The notes beneath the pieces were generated by a model. The model was not told where the DNA came from and did not search any database. It saw only the letters and a list, made by a program, of their open reading frames with translations. 64,000 nucleotides of DNA from Conexibacter woesei DSM 14684 (GTDB lineage: Bacteria; Actinomycetota; Thermoleophilia; Solirubrobacterales; Solirubrobacteraceae), in contig NC_013739.1 in assembly GCF_000025265.1 (NCBI RefSeq), positions 2,108,001-2,172,000 on the forward strand, given 5' to 3'. Made by a program: the position numbers and the translations under genes. Positions within the stretch are counted from its first letter, which is position 1, and the number at the start of each line of letters is the position of its first letter. Shown piece by piece: positions 51,179 to 61,396 of this stretch.

Positions 51179-51957
51179 ACCGCCTGGAGCTGCGCGACCT
51201 CGTCGTCCGCTACGGACCCGCGCACCGCGGCCTCACCGCCGTGGACGGCGTCAGCCTCACGCTCGCCGAGGGCACGACGATCGGCGTCGTCGGCGAATCG
51301 GGGTCGGGCAAGTCGACGATCGCGAAGGCGATCGTCGGCCTCGCGCCCGTGACCGCGGGCGCGATCCTGCTCGACGGGGAGGACCTCGGCGCGGCGCGCG
51401 CCGCGCAGCGGCGCGGCGTCCGGCGGCGGGTCCAGATGGTCTTCCAGGACCCGTCCTCGTGCCTCGATCCGCGCATGACGGCCGGCGCGTCGATCGGCGA
51501 GGCACTTGTCACCCACCGGCGGATGCGCCATCGCTCCCGGCAGGAGGAGGTGGCGCGCCTGCTCGGACTCGTCGGGCTCGACCCGGCGATCGCCGGCGTG
51601 CTGCCGCGTGCGCTGTCGGGCGGGCAGCGCCAGCGCGTCGCGCTCGCCCGCGCGCTCGCGGTCGAGCCCGACGTGCTGATCGCGGACGAGATCACCTCCG
51701 CGCTCGACGTCTCGGTGCAGGGAGCGGTGCTGAATCTGATCCGCGACCTCCAGCGCCGGCTGGGCCTGACGATGCTCTTCATCAGTCACGACCTCGCCGT
51801 CGTGCGCTACGTGAGCGACGTCGTCGCGGTCATGCACGCCGGCCGGATCGTCGAGCTGGGCCCCGCGCAGCAGCTGATGACGGAGCCGAGAGACGCCTAC
51901 ACGCGTGCGCTGCTCGCAGCGAGCCCCGCTTTGACAGCGGCGGCGAGCGATTGCTAG
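51175..51957 (+). CDS. dipeptide-type ABC transporter ATPase (DppF-like)
   Basis: 260 residues. Walker A VVGESGSGKSTIAKAIVGLA, signature RALSGGQRQRVALARALAVE, Walker B LIADEITSALDVSVQG, and switch His in LFISHDLAVVRYV. GTG at 51175 overlaps the fusion-gene stop by four bases. Shorter than usual because the C-terminal Cys region is absent. Confidence 0.94.
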
Positions 51958-51963
51958 CATCGG

Positions 51964-51980
51964 TAAACGAACATTCATTG
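51964..51980. promoter_or_regulatory. regulon site 3: TAAACGAACATTCATTG
   Basis: The reverse complement reads AATGAATGTTCGTTTA, matching ATGAAYNNTCGTTTA of sites 2 and 7. It is located 41 bases before the start at 52021. Confidence 0.55.
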
Positions 51981-52020
51981 ACCGAGCAGGCGTGGACGCG
52001 CCGGCACGGAGGAGAGACCA

Positions 52021-53445
52021 ATGGCCGGAATACTCGCCTACGGGGCCTATCTGCCCCAGCACCGCCTCGATCGCAGGGCCATCGCCGAGACGCTCGGCGA
52101 CGGCCGTGGGAGGGGCACCCGCGCCGTCGCCGGCGGCGACGAGGACACGACGACGCTCGGCGTCGACGCGGCGCGCATCGCGCTCGACGGCGCGCCGGCC
52201 GACGCGCCCCCGTCGGCGCTCTACTTCGCCACGACGGCGCCGGCGTACGTCGACAAGACGAACGCGACGATGATCCACGCAGCGCTCGCGCTGGCGCCCG
52301 GCGTCAGCGCCGTCGACGTCGGTGGCGCGGTCCGCTCGGGCGCCGGTGCCCTGCGGATCGGCCTGCGTGCGGCCGAGCCCGCCCTCGTCGTGCTGGCCGA
52401 CGTGCGCGGCGGCCTGCCGGGCAGCGCCGACGAGCGCGACGGCGGCGACGGCGCCGCGGCGTTCCTGCTCACCGGCGGCGACGGCCCGGTCGTCGCCGAG
52501 TACCTCGGCGGCGCCGCGGCCACCGACGAGTTCCTCGACCGCTGGCGCGTGCCGGGCCGCGCCGCCTCGCGCCGCTGGGGCGAGCAGTTCGGCGCCGACA
52601 TCTACCGCCGCCTCGGACTCGAGGCGCTGACCGACGCGCTGATCGACGCGGGCGTCACGCTGCAGGACGTCGACCGGCTGATCGTCACGGGCACCAACGA
52701 ACGCGCCGTGACGTCGCTCCAGCGCGCGTCGGGCGTGCCGCCCGAGGCGATCGCCGACGACCTGATGGACACCGTCGGCAACACCGGCACCGCCCACGCC
52801 GGCGTGCTGCTCGCGGCCGCGCTCGACGAGGCCGCCGCGGGCGAGACGATCGCGCTCGTCGTGCTGAGCGACGGCGCCGAGGCGTTCGTGTGGCGCACCA
52901 CCGAGGAGCTTCCACTCCGCCGCGCCGCCCGGTCCGTCGCCGCGCAGGCGGCGGCCGGCCGCGACGGCCTGCCCTACGGCCGCTTCCTCGCGTGGCGCGA
53001 ACGGCTCGTGACGGAGCCGCCGCGGCGCCTGCCGCCGCCGCCGCCGGTCGCGCCGGCGTCCTATCGCGACCGCGCGTGGAAGCTGCGCGGGCAGGGCAGC
53101 CGCTGCAGCGAGTGCGACACGCTGCACGTCCCGCCCCAGCGCGTCTGCCGGCACTGCCGCGCGGTCGACGAGCTGTCGTTCGAGCGCGTCGTCGATCGCC
53201 ACGGCACGGTCGTCAACTCGACCGTCGATCGCCTCGCCTGGTCGCCGAGTCCGCCGGCCGTGTTCGCGGTCGTCGACTTCGACGGCGGCGGCCGGGTCGA
53301 GTGCGAGATGACCGACGCCGCGCCCGAGACGGTCGTCCCGGGCCTGCGCGTCGGCATGTCGTTCCGGCTGATGGGGACGCTCGACGACATCCACAACTAC
53401 CTCTGGAAGGCGCGCCCGCTTGCCGAGGTCGAGGAGGACCACTGA
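52021..53445 (+). CDS. KASIII/HMG-CoA-synthase-like protein fused to a DUF35 zinc-ribbon/OB domain
   Basis: 474 residues. Residues 1-330 follow the thiolase-superfamily 3-oxoacyl-ACP-synthase III/HMG-CoA synthase fold (GILAYGAYLPQHRLDRRAIA, LIVTGTNERAVTSLQR, DTVGNTGTAHAGVLLAAAL). The catalytic Cys region reads VDVGGAVRSGAGALRIGL and has no Cys, so it is probably non-catalytic. Residues 350-474 are a DUF35-type domain: four-Cys ribbon CSECDTLHVPPQRVCRHC near 361-378, then an OB-like barrel. DUF35 proteins pair with SCPx-type thiolases, and such a thiolase follows directly (TGATG). Confidence 0.85.
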   Translation: MAGILAYGAYLPQHRLDRRAIAETLGDGRGRGTRAVAGGDEDTTTLGVDAARIALDGAPADAPPSALYFATTAPAYVDKTNATMIHAALALAPGVSAVDVGGAVRSGAGALRIGLRAAEPALVVLADVRGGLPGSADERDGGDGAAAFLLTGGDGPVVAEYLGGAAATDEFLDRWRVPGRAASRRWGEQFGADIYRRLGLEALTDALIDAGVTLQDVDRLIVTGTNERAVTSLQRASGVPPEAIADDLMDTVGNTGTAHAGVLLAAALDEAAAGETIALVVLSDGAEAFVWRTTEELPLRRAARSVAAQAAAGRDGLPYGRFLAWRERLVTEPPRRLPPPPPVAPASYRDRAWKLRGQGSRCSECDTLHVPPQRVCRHCRAVDELSFERVVDRHGTVVNSTVDRLAWSPSPPAVFAVVDFDGGGRVECEMTDAAPETVVPGLRVGMSFRLMGTLDDIHNYLWKARPLAEVEEDH

Positions 53446-54641
53446 TGGCATCGCACAGCATCGGCGACCGGATCGCGATCGTCGGGATGGGCTGCACGCC
53501 GTTCGGCGACCACGCCGACAGAGGCGTCGAGGACCTGCTGGTCGAGGCGTCGTCGGAGGCGCTCGCCTCGGCGGGAATGGACATCGGGGACGTCGACGCG
53601 TTCTGGCTCGGGACGTTCGGCTCCAACGTCGCGGGCGTGACGCTGTCGAAGCCGCTCAAGCTCCAGTACAAGCCGGTCAGCCGCAACGAGAACTTCTGCG
53701 CGACCGGCTCGGACGCGTTCCGCAACGCCTGCTACGCGGTCGCCGCGGGCGCGTATGACGTCGCGATGGCGATCGGCGTCGAGAAGGTCAGCGACTCGCT
53801 CGGCGCCGGCATCCCGTTCGCGCCGCCGCAGGACAGCGGCACGCGGCTGGAGGTGACCCCGCCCGGCAGCTATAGCTACCTCTCGACCGGCTACATCGCC
53901 AAGTACGGCGTGTCGCCCGAGGACCTCAAGGCCGCGCTGACCCACGTGGCGTGGAAGAACCACGCCAACGGGGCGCGCAACGCGCGCGCCCAGTACAGGA
54001 AGGCACTGACGAAGGAGCGCATCGCCAGCGCGCCCGACCTCGCCGGCAACCTCAGCCTGCTCGACTGCGGCGGGCTGACCGACGGTGCGGCCGCGGTGAT
54101 CATCTGCCGTGCCGAGGAGGCGCACCGCTACGCGAAGGACGCCGTCTACGTGAAGGCGCTGTCGCTCGCCGTCGGTCCCGGGACCGGGGCGATGGACAGC
54201 GACTACGACTACACGAGCTTCCCCGAGGTAGCGGCCTCCGCGCAGGAGGCCTACCGCCAGGCGGGCGTGACCGATCCGCGCGCGCAGATCGGCATGGCGG
54301 AGGTGCACGACTGCTTCACCGTCACCGAGGTCGTGCTGATGGAGGACCTCCAGTTCGCGCCGCGCGGGACGGCGTGGAGAGAGATCCTCGACGGCGCCTT
54401 CGACATCGACGGCGTGCTGCCGGTCAACCCCGACGGCGGGCTGAAGTCGTTCGGGCACCCGCTCGGGGCGTCGGGCATCCGCATGCTGTTCGAGTCGTGG
54501 CTGCAGCTGCGCGGCCAGGCCGGCGAGCGGCAGATCGACCTCGGCGGAAAGCTGGCGATGACGCAGAACCTCGGCGGCTGGCCGGGCGACTGCCTCTCGT
54601 TCGTCTCGCTGTTGTCCGCTCAGCCGCCGTCTGGCGGCTGA
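53445..54641 (+). CDS. SCPx/acetyl-CoA acetyltransferase-type thiolase
   Basis: 398 residues. GDRIAIVGMGCTPFGDHADR and the catalytic Cys in ENFCATGSDAFRNACYAV; His in MAEVHDCFTVTEVV and GGLKSFGHPLGASGIRM. This is the SCP2-thiolase type that cleaves branched or bulky 3-oxoacyl-CoA together with a DUF35 partner, here the preceding gene. It overlaps that gene by one base. Substrates in known systems are sterol side chains and similar; the substrate here is unknown. Confidence 0.92.
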   Translation: MASHSIGDRIAIVGMGCTPFGDHADRGVEDLLVEASSEALASAGMDIGDVDAFWLGTFGSNVAGVTLSKPLKLQYKPVSRNENFCATGSDAFRNACYAVAAGAYDVAMAIGVEKVSDSLGAGIPFAPPQDSGTRLEVTPPGSYSYLSTGYIAKYGVSPEDLKAALTHVAWKNHANGARNARAQYRKALTKERIASAPDLAGNLSLLDCGGLTDGAAAVIICRAEEAHRYAKDAVYVKALSLAVGPGTGAMDSDYDYTSFPEVAASAQEAYRQAGVTDPRAQIGMAEVHDCFTVTEVVLMEDLQFAPRGTAWREILDGAFDIDGVLPVNPDGGLKSFGHPLGASGIRMLFESWLQLRGQAGERQIDLGGKLAMTQNLGGWPGDCLSFVSLLSAQPPSGG

Positions 54642-54653
54642 CGTGAGCCGCGG

Positions 54654-55292
54654 TCAGCGATGACGGATCACGCCCACCATCTGAAGCGCGAGCGCGCCGT
54701 GGACGTCGGCGAGCTGCTCGGCGTCGAGCAGCGAGTCGGGAACGGACAGCTCGGTCGGGCGCAGCGCCAGGTTGGCCACCGCGGTCGTGGCGAGCTTGGC
54801 CGCGTCGGTGCCGTCGTGCGCCGGAAGCCGGAACACGCCCTGGCGGATGCCCTCGTCGAGCACGCGCTCGAGTCGCAGCCGCAGCTGCCGGCGGCGGGCG
54901 ATCACCAGCCGGCGGCGCTCGTCGGGCAGGTGGACGTACTCGAAGGCGGCGACGATCGACTCGGCGCGATGGCGCGCGTAGAACAGCGTCGAGGAGCGGG
55001 CGCCGGCGAAGAACTGGCCGGCCGGGTCGGCGGGAGCCTGCGCGAGCGCCCGTTCGAGGAACGCGGTGCCCGCTGTCGTGACGCGGTCGATCAGCGTGTA
55101 GAGGACCTCTTCCTTGGAGTCGAAGTGGTTGTACAGCGCGCCGGGCGTGCGCCCGCAGGCGATCGTGATCTCGCGCACCGACGTGGCACGGAAGCCCTGG
55201 CGGAAGAAGAGGTCCAGCGCGGCCGCGAGCAGGCGCTCGCGCGTGTCGCCCGCGGCGCCGTCGGCGAGATGGGTCGGTGTACGAGCGCTCAT
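54654..55292 (-). CDS. TetR-family regulator A
   Basis: 212 residues. Helix-turn-helix RERLLAAALDLFFRQGFRAT, VREITIACGRTPGALYNHFD. The C-terminal domain contains FFAGARSSTLFYARHRAESI and EYVHLPDERRRLVIARRRQL. It is closely related to the regulator at 60560-61228. Divergent to the amidohydrolase at 55337; the 44-base gap touches regulon site 4. It is a prime candidate for the protein that binds the ATGAACG motif. Confidence 0.93.
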   Translation of the reverse strand: MSARTPTHLADGAAGDTRERLLAAALDLFFRQGFRATSVREITIACGRTPGALYNHFDSKEEVLYTLIDRVTTAGTAFLERALAQAPADPAGQFFAGARSSTLFYARHRAESIVAAFEYVHLPDERRRLVIARRRQLRLRLERVLDEGIRQGVFRLPAHDGTDAAKLATTAVANLALRPTELSVPDSLLDAEQLADVHGALALQMVGVIRHR

Positions 55293-55336
55293 TGGCCGGA
55301 TTCTCCAGGTCGCATGCGTCGGCGATGAGCATATCT

Positions 55337-55350
55337 ATGAACGTACATTT
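55337..55350. promoter_or_regulatory. regulon site 4: ATGAACGTACATTT
   Basis: A motif match that coincides with the first codons of the preferred start of the amidohydrolase gene. Binding here would block initiation of both divergent genes. Confidence 0.55.
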
Positions 55351-56289
55351 GCCAATCGTGGATGTGTGCGCGACCTCGATGGGCCCCGAGGGCTGGAAGG
55401 GGATGCTCGGCGGGCTGCACGCGGAGGCGCCTGCCTTTCTGCACGCGCTCGGCGGCGCCTACGCGCTGGCCGCGGGCTTGGCGCCCGCCGAGCTGCGGGC
55501 GCAGCTGCGGAGCGACCCGTCCGCCGCGATCGAGCGGCTGGCGCGTGCGCTGGGCACGGACGTCGACGCGGATGCGGAGGAGCTGCGCGCCGGCGGCGTG
55601 CGACGGGCGGTCGTCCACGGATCGACGTTCCCGCTGCCCGGCGGCGGCACGGTCAACGACCACGTCGCCGCGCGCGCCGCGCGCCATCCCGACCTGATCG
55701 ATGGCTGGGCCGGGGTCGACCTCCGCGACGCGGCCGCGGCGGTGGCCGAGATCGACCGCTGCGCCGCGCTCGGGATGCGCGGCGTCACGGTGATCCCGTT
55801 CCTCGCCGCGGTCGACGCGGAGTCCGCGGCCTGCCGTGCGGTCTACGAGCACGCGGCCGCGCGCGGGCTGCCGGTGTGGCTGCACTGCGGGTTCCATCCG
55901 GTCGGCGGGCGTGCGATGACGACGCCCGAGCAGCTGGACCGGATCGCCGCGGCCCATCCGCGGCTGGCGCTCGTCGCGGGCCACGGCGGCTGGCCGTGGG
56001 TCGGCGAGCTGGTCGCGGTGCTGATGCGCCATCCGAACGTCTACCTCGACACCTCGGCGCACGACCCGGCGCGGATGGCCGCGCCCGGCTCAGGCTGGGA
56101 GCCGCTGCTGCACGGGCTCGCGGGACCGCTGCGACGGCAGGTCGTCTTCGGCAGCGCCGCGCTCGTGCACGGACGCGGTTGGCGCGACTTCGCCGGCGGC
56201 GTGCCGGCGCTCGGGCTGCCCGACGCGCTCGCGGCGGCGTGGCTGTACGGAAACGCCGCGCGCCTGCTGGATCTGAAGGGCAACGACTG

Positions 56290-56290
<1 letters not shown>
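55337..56290 (+). CDS. amidohydrolase-family hydrolase (first of two paralogues)
   Basis: 317 residues of the amidohydrolase 2 type: [99 protein letters not shown]. His residues in HCGFHP and GHGGWP are candidate metal ligands; the N-terminal H-x-H is absent (IVDVCATSMGPEG). Starts at 55325, 55337 or 55358 (GTG) are possible because the operator overlaps the region. Paralogous to 58713-59708. TGATG overlap with the next SDR gene. Confidence 0.85.
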
Positions 56291-57060
<770 letters not shown>

Positions 57061-57064
57061 CGCC

Positions 57065-58672
57065 GTGCCGGCGACCGTCGAGGACCGTGCGCTGCCCGCG
57101 CGCGAGGAGTGCGTCCTGCCGCTCGTGCTCGAGCGGCGCGCCGCTCGCGAGCCCGACCGCGTCTTCGCGGCATGCGAGGACGGGACGACCTGGACCTATG
57201 CCGAGACGCAGCGGCAGGTGTCGCGGACGGCGCGCGCGCTGCGCGCCGCCGGCGTGCGGGCCGGCGACGTCGTGCTCTCGTGGCAGCCGAACGGGCTCGA
57301 CGCGCTGCGCACCTGGCTCGCCATCAACCGGCTGGGAGCGGTCTACGCGCCGTTGAACGTCGCCTACCGCGGCCTCGTGCTCGCGCACGTGATCGAGAAC
57401 GCGGGCGCGCGCCTGATGATCGCTCACGCGGACCTCGTCCCGCTGCTCGACGCGATCGAGACCGCGCAGCTGGAGCGCGTGCTGACGGTCGACCAGCTCG
57501 ACGCGGCGGGAGAGCAGGCCGCGGCCGACGGCTCCGAAGAGCTGGACGCGTGCCCCGGCGAGCCGTGGGACACGTACGGCATCCTCTACACGTCGGGAAC
57601 GACCGGGCCGAGCAAGGGCGTGCTCTGCTCCTACGCGCACCTGTGGTCGACGTCGACCGCGGCGGTCGCGGGCACGCTGGACCACACCGACCGCTACATG
57701 GTCAACCTGCCGCTGTTCCACGGCGGCGGCACGATCGGCGTCGCGGTCGCGTTGATCCTCGGCGGCTCGATCTCGCTCGTCGAGGGCTTCCGCACGGCGA
57801 CCTTCTGGGACGTCGTGCGCCGCACCGAGACGACGGCGATGACGCTGCTGGGCGTGATGGCGTCGTTCCTCAACGCCCAGCCGCCGAGCGCCGAGGACCG
57901 CCGGCACCCGCTCAGACGCGTCTTCATGATCCCGTTGAGCGAGGACCCGCACGCGTTCACCGAGCGGTTCGGCGTCGCCGTCCACACGCTCTACAACATG
58001 ACCGAGACGAGCGTGCCGCTGATCGCGGCCGCGCCGTCGCCGCCGCTGGGGTCGTGCGGGCGCCCACGGCCCGGTGTCGACATCCGCCTGGTCGACGACC
58101 GCGATCGCGAGGTCGCGCCTGGCGAGGTCGGCGAGCTGATCGTCCGCACCGATCGGCCGTGGGCGATGACACACGGGTACAACGGGATGGACGAGGCGAC
58201 GGCCGCCGCGTGGCGCAACGGCTGGTTCCACACCGGCGACGCCTTCCGCCAGGACGCCGACGGCGACTACTACTTCGTCGACCGCATCAAGGACGCGATG
58301 CGCCGGCGCGGCGAGAACATCTCCTCGTTCGAGGTCGAGGCGGCCGTGCTGGCGCACCCTGGCGTGCGGGAGGCGGCGGCGGTCGCCGTCGCGAGCGAGC
58401 ACGGCGAGGACGAGGTGCTGATCGTCGTCTCGCCGGCGCCGCACGCGACCGTCGACCCGGCGGCGTTGCTCGACCACTGCATCGAGGCGCTGCCGCACTT
58501 CATGGTGCCGCGCTACGTGCGCGTCGTCGAGGAGCTGCCGAAGACGCCGACGAACAAGGTGCGCAAGCACGTGCTGCGGGAGGAGGGCCTCGCGCCCGGC
58601 ACGTGGGACCGCGCGGCGCACGGCATCGAGGTCCGCGGGATCCGGCTCGCGTCGCGACGGAGGGGGTCGTGA
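57065..58672 (+). CDS. acyl-CoA synthetase (AMP-forming)
   Basis: 535 residues. AMP-binding motif ILYTSGTTGPSKGVLCSYAH, A5 region LYNMTETSVPL, A7 WFHTGDAFRQDADGDYYFVD with RIKDAMRRRGENISS, and the terminal Lys in PKTPTNKVRKHVL. It activates a carboxylic acid to its CoA thioester. It is preceded by the SDR gene by four bases. It resembles CaiC/FadD13-like ligases; the exact substrate is unknown. Confidence 0.94.
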   Translation: MPATVEDRALPAREECVLPLVLERRAAREPDRVFAACEDGTTWTYAETQRQVSRTARALRAAGVRAGDVVLSWQPNGLDALRTWLAINRLGAVYAPLNVAYRGLVLAHVIENAGARLMIAHADLVPLLDAIETAQLERVLTVDQLDAAGEQAAADGSEELDACPGEPWDTYGILYTSGTTGPSKGVLCSYAHLWSTSTAAVAGTLDHTDRYMVNLPLFHGGGTIGVAVALILGGSISLVEGFRTATFWDVVRRTETTAMTLLGVMASFLNAQPPSAEDRRHPLRRVFMIPLSEDPHAFTERFGVAVHTLYNMTETSVPLIAAAPSPPLGSCGRPRPGVDIRLVDDRDREVAPGEVGELIVRTDRPWAMTHGYNGMDEATAAAWRNGWFHTGDAFRQDADGDYYFVDRIKDAMRRRGENISSFEVEAAVLAHPGVREAAAVAVASEHGEDEVLIVVSPAPHATVDPAALLDHCIEALPHFMVPRYVRVVEELPKTPTNKVRKHVLREEGLAPGTWDRAAHGIEVRGIRLASRRRGS

Positions 58673-58676
58673 TGGA

Positions 58677-58686
58677 TGAGCGTTCA
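58677..58686. promoter_or_regulatory. regulon site 5: TGAGCGTTCA
   Basis: Exact reverse complement of the TGAACGCTCA core of site 1. It lies five bases after the ligase stop and 26 bases before the next start. Confidence 0.6.
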
Positions 58687-58712
58687 CACAACGAGGATGG
58701 GTGTCAGATCGC

Positions 58713-59708
58713 ATGAGCGCACCAGCGCAGCAGCAGCACGAGCAGTCGCTCGTCGACATGGCGGGGGTCGTCCTGGACGAGGCGTGCTGGGAGGCGTACC
58801 TGCTCGGCTTCGCCCGTGACGTGCCGAACTACCTGCACGTCTTCGGCGAGCGCATGACCGCGATGGCCGGCGTCGACCGGCGCGAGTTCCGGCGCGCGGT
58901 CGTACGCGACCCAGAGGCGGCGGTCGGCCTCCTGATCGACTCGGGCGCCTTCGCGCTCGACATCGACGCGCACGTCGCCGACCTCGAGCGCCAGGGCGTC
59001 CGGCGCCAGGTGATGCTCGGCGGGATGGTCCCCCTGCGTGACGGCGGCAGCTTCAACGGCCGCGTCGCGGAGTTCGCCCAGCGCCACCCTGAGCGTCTGG
59101 AGGCGTGGGCGGGCCTGGACTTCCGCGACCCCGACGCCGCGCTCGCGGAGCTGCGCACGTGCGTGCTGGAGCGCGGCATGCGCGGCGCGGGGATCGCGCA
59201 CTTCCTCGACGGCTCGGATCCGCTCGCGCCGGGGAGCCACGCCGTCTACGCGGAGGCGGCGCGCCTCGGCGTGCCGTTCTGGATCCACGCCGGCCACAAC
59301 CTCTCCGGCACGCGGCCCGTCGACTTCTGCACCTGGCGCCACCTCGACGCGATCGCCCGCGCGCACCCCGACCTCGTCGTGATCGCCGGGCACGGCGGCT
59401 GGCCGTGGGTCTTGGAGACCGTGGCGATCTGCCAGCGCCACCCGAACGTCTACCTCGAGTTCTCCACCCACCGCGCCCCGCACATGGCGGTGCCGGGCTC
59501 GGGCTGGGAGCCGCTGCTGGCGCACGGCCGGGCGACGATCCGCCACAAGGTGCTGTTCGGCAGCGTGACGTGGGCGCACGGCCTGTCCGTGCGCGAGCTG
59601 GCTGACGAGGTCGTCGCGCTCGACCTCGGCGAGCGCGTGACTGCGATGTGGCTGCACGACAACGGCGCGCGGCTGCTCGACCTGACCAGACGAGAGGTGA
59701 CGGCATGA
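58713..59708 (+). CDS. amidohydrolase-family hydrolase (second paralogue)
   Basis: 331 residues, homologous to 55337-56290: [97 protein letters not shown]. Again no N-terminal H-x-H ([15 protein letters not shown]). Start ATG at 58713 follows regulon site 5. Overlaps the next SDR gene by four bases. Confidence 0.86.
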   Translation: MSAPAQQQHEQSLVDMAGVVLDEACWEAYLLGFARDVPNYLHVFGERMTAMAGVDRREFRRAVVRDPEAAVGLLIDSGAFALDIDAHVADLERQGVRRQVMLGGMVPLRDGGSFNGRVAEFAQRHPERLEAWAGLDFRDPDAALAELRTCVLERGMRGAGIAHFLDGSDPLAPGSHAVYAEAARLGVPFWIHAGHNLSGTRPVDFCTWRHLDAIARAHPDLVVIAGHGGWPWVLETVAICQRHPNVYLEFSTHRAPHMAVPGSGWEPLLAHGRATIRHKVLFGSVTWAHGLSVRELADEVVALDLGERVTAMWLHDNGARLLDLTRREVTA

Positions 59709-60541
59709 GTGCTCCGGCGAACGACATGGTGGCGTGCGTGACCGGCGGCGCCGGCGGCATCGGATCGGCGACCGCCGCGCGGCTCGCGCGCGGCGGGTAC
59801 ACCGTCCTGATCGCCGATCGCGATCGCGAGGGCGCCGAGGCGGTGGCGCGCGAGCTGGTCGCCGCGGGAGGACGGGCCGAGGCGGTCGAGCTCGACCAGA
59901 CCGACGAGGCGTCGGTCGACGCGCTGGCGATGACGCTGCGCGAGCGCTACGGCCGCGTCGACGCGCTCTTCGCCAACGCCGGGATCGGGCGCGCGGTCGA
60001 CTTCCTCGAGATGCCGGTGTCGCTGTGGCGCAAGACGATCGACGTCAACCTCACCGGGACGTTCCACGTGATGCAGGCGGTCGCCCGGATCATGGCCGAG
60101 ACCGAGCGGCCGGGCGCGATCGTCGCCACGGCCTCGACGGGCGCGGAGGGGCCGGCGGCGATGATGTCGGCCTACTGCACGTCGAAGGCGGCGGTCTCGA
60201 TGCTCGTGCGCAGCGCCGCGCTCGAGCTGGGGCGCTACAGGATCCGCGTCAACGCGGTGCTGCCCGGCGTCGTCGAGACCGAGATGACGAGCGTGCTGGT
60301 CTCCGCAGCGCGCGAGCGCATCGAGCGAGACACGCCGCTGGGGCGCGTCGGCCGCCCCGACGACGTCGCCGAGCTGGTCGCCTTCCTGCTCAGCCCGGCC
60401 GCGTCGTACATGACCGGGTCGTCGGTGGTGGTCGACGGCGGTATCCTGCAGGTCGCGGGCGGGCGCTGGTTCGGCGCCGACAACCGCGTCTTCGGGGATC
60501 CGTTCGTGCCGATGCCGGAGTTCGCCGCCGGCGGCGCCTGA
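59705..60541 (+). CDS. short-chain dehydrogenase
   Basis: 278 residues. [56 protein letters not shown] then TSKAA (Ser-Tyr-Lys), [32 protein letters not shown]. The C-terminal 30 residues ([18 protein letters not shown]) are an extension beyond the usual SDR end. Co-transcribed with the 58713 amidohydrolase. Confidence 0.93.
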   Translation: MSAPANDMVACVTGGAGGIGSATAARLARGGYTVLIADRDREGAEAVARELVAAGGRAEAVELDQTDEASVDALAMTLRERYGRVDALFANAGIGRAVDFLEMPVSLWRKTIDVNLTGTFHVMQAVARIMAETERPGAIVATASTGAEGPAAMMSAYCTSKAAVSMLVRSAALELGRYRIRVNAVLPGVVETEMTSVLVSAARERIERDTPLGRVGRPDDVAELVAFLLSPAASYMTGSSVVVDGGILQVAGGRWFGADNRVFGDPFVPMPEFAAGGA

Positions 60542-60559
60542 AGCGGCGTCTGAAGCGAC

Positions 60560-61228
60560 TCAGCCGGGCGCCGAGCCGCCGACCATCTGCAGCGCGAGCT
60601 GCGCGTGGAACTCGGCGAGGCGCACGTCGCTCATGCGCGGGAACGGGCCGAACTGCTCGGTCGGGCGCAGCGTCAGGTTGGCGATCGCCGTCGCGGCGAG
60701 CTTGCCGGCGTTGGCGCCTCTCGCCTCGGGCAGGCGGAAGACGCCGTCTCTGACGCCGGCGTCGATGATCCGCTCCAGGCCGATCCGCTGCTGACGGCGG
60801 CGCGCGATCACTCTCTCGCGCTGTTCGTCGGGCAGGTGGATGTACTGGAAGCTGGCGACAAGGCTCGCCGCGCGGTGGCGCGTGTGGTAGAGCGTCGAGG
60901 AGCGGGCGAGCGCGAGCAGTTGGCTCGCCGGGTCCTTCGGCGCCTCCTCCAGCGCGGCTTCGACGAGTCCGCTGCCCTCGGCCGTCGTGCGCTCGATGAT
61001 CGTGTAGAGCAGGTCTTCCTTGGAGGGGAAGTGGTTGTAGAGCGCGCCGGGCGTGACGTTGCACGCGACCGTCACCTCGCGCACCGACGTGCCCGGGAAC
61101 CCCTGCCGGAAGAACAGCTCGAGCGCGGCGGCGAGCAACGCCTCGCGCATGCCTCTGCCGGCTGGATCGTCGACGGTGACGGACACCGTGCTCCGGCTTC
61201 GACGTGCCACTGCTGACTCACGCTCCAC
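60560..61228 (-). CDS. TetR-family regulator B
   Basis: 222 residues, close relative of 54654-55292: MREALLAAALELFFRQGFPG, VREVTVACNVTPGALYNHFP, LARSSTLYHTRHRAASLVAS, QYIHLPDEQRERVIARRRQQ. It is divergent to the thiolase at 61397, and the gap holds two regulon sites (61297 and 61346). The recognition helices (VTPGALYNHF and RTPGALYNHF) are almost the same, so both TetR proteins may bind the same motif. Confidence 0.93.
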   Translation of the reverse strand: MERESAVARRSRSTVSVTVDDPAGRGMREALLAAALELFFRQGFPGTSVREVTVACNVTPGALYNHFPSKEDLLYTIIERTTAEGSGLVEAALEEAPKDPASQLLALARSSTLYHTRHRAASLVASFQYIHLPDEQRERVIARRRQQRIGLERIIDAGVRDGVFRLPEARGANAGKLAATAIANLTLRPTEQFGPFPRMSDVRLAEFHAQLALQMVGGSAPG

Positions 61229-61296
61229 GGTCGGGGACTCGATCGGACGGGCGGGACGCGCCCACCGGACGCGGGAGCCTAGCAGTCGATTTCCAG

Positions 61297-61306
61297 TGAG
61301 CGCTCA
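61297..61306. promoter_or_regulatory. regulon site 6: TGAGCGCTCA
   Basis: Perfect 10-bp palindrome extended by ATTTGC, upstream of TetR B. Likely autoregulatory operator. Confidence 0.6.
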
Positions 61307-61342
61307 TTTGCCTGAGCGTGTCGTCGCGGCCTTCGGCATGGT

Positions 61343-61358
61343 AAATGAACGCTCGTTA
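61343..61358. promoter_or_regulatory. regulon site 7: AAATGAACGCTCGTTA
   Basis: A motif match 39 bases before the thiolase start, with the same TCGTTA half as sites 2 and 3. Confidence 0.6.
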
Positions 61359-61396
61359 TGCTGGCAGGGCAACGGTATCTATCGAGGAGGTCTCAG

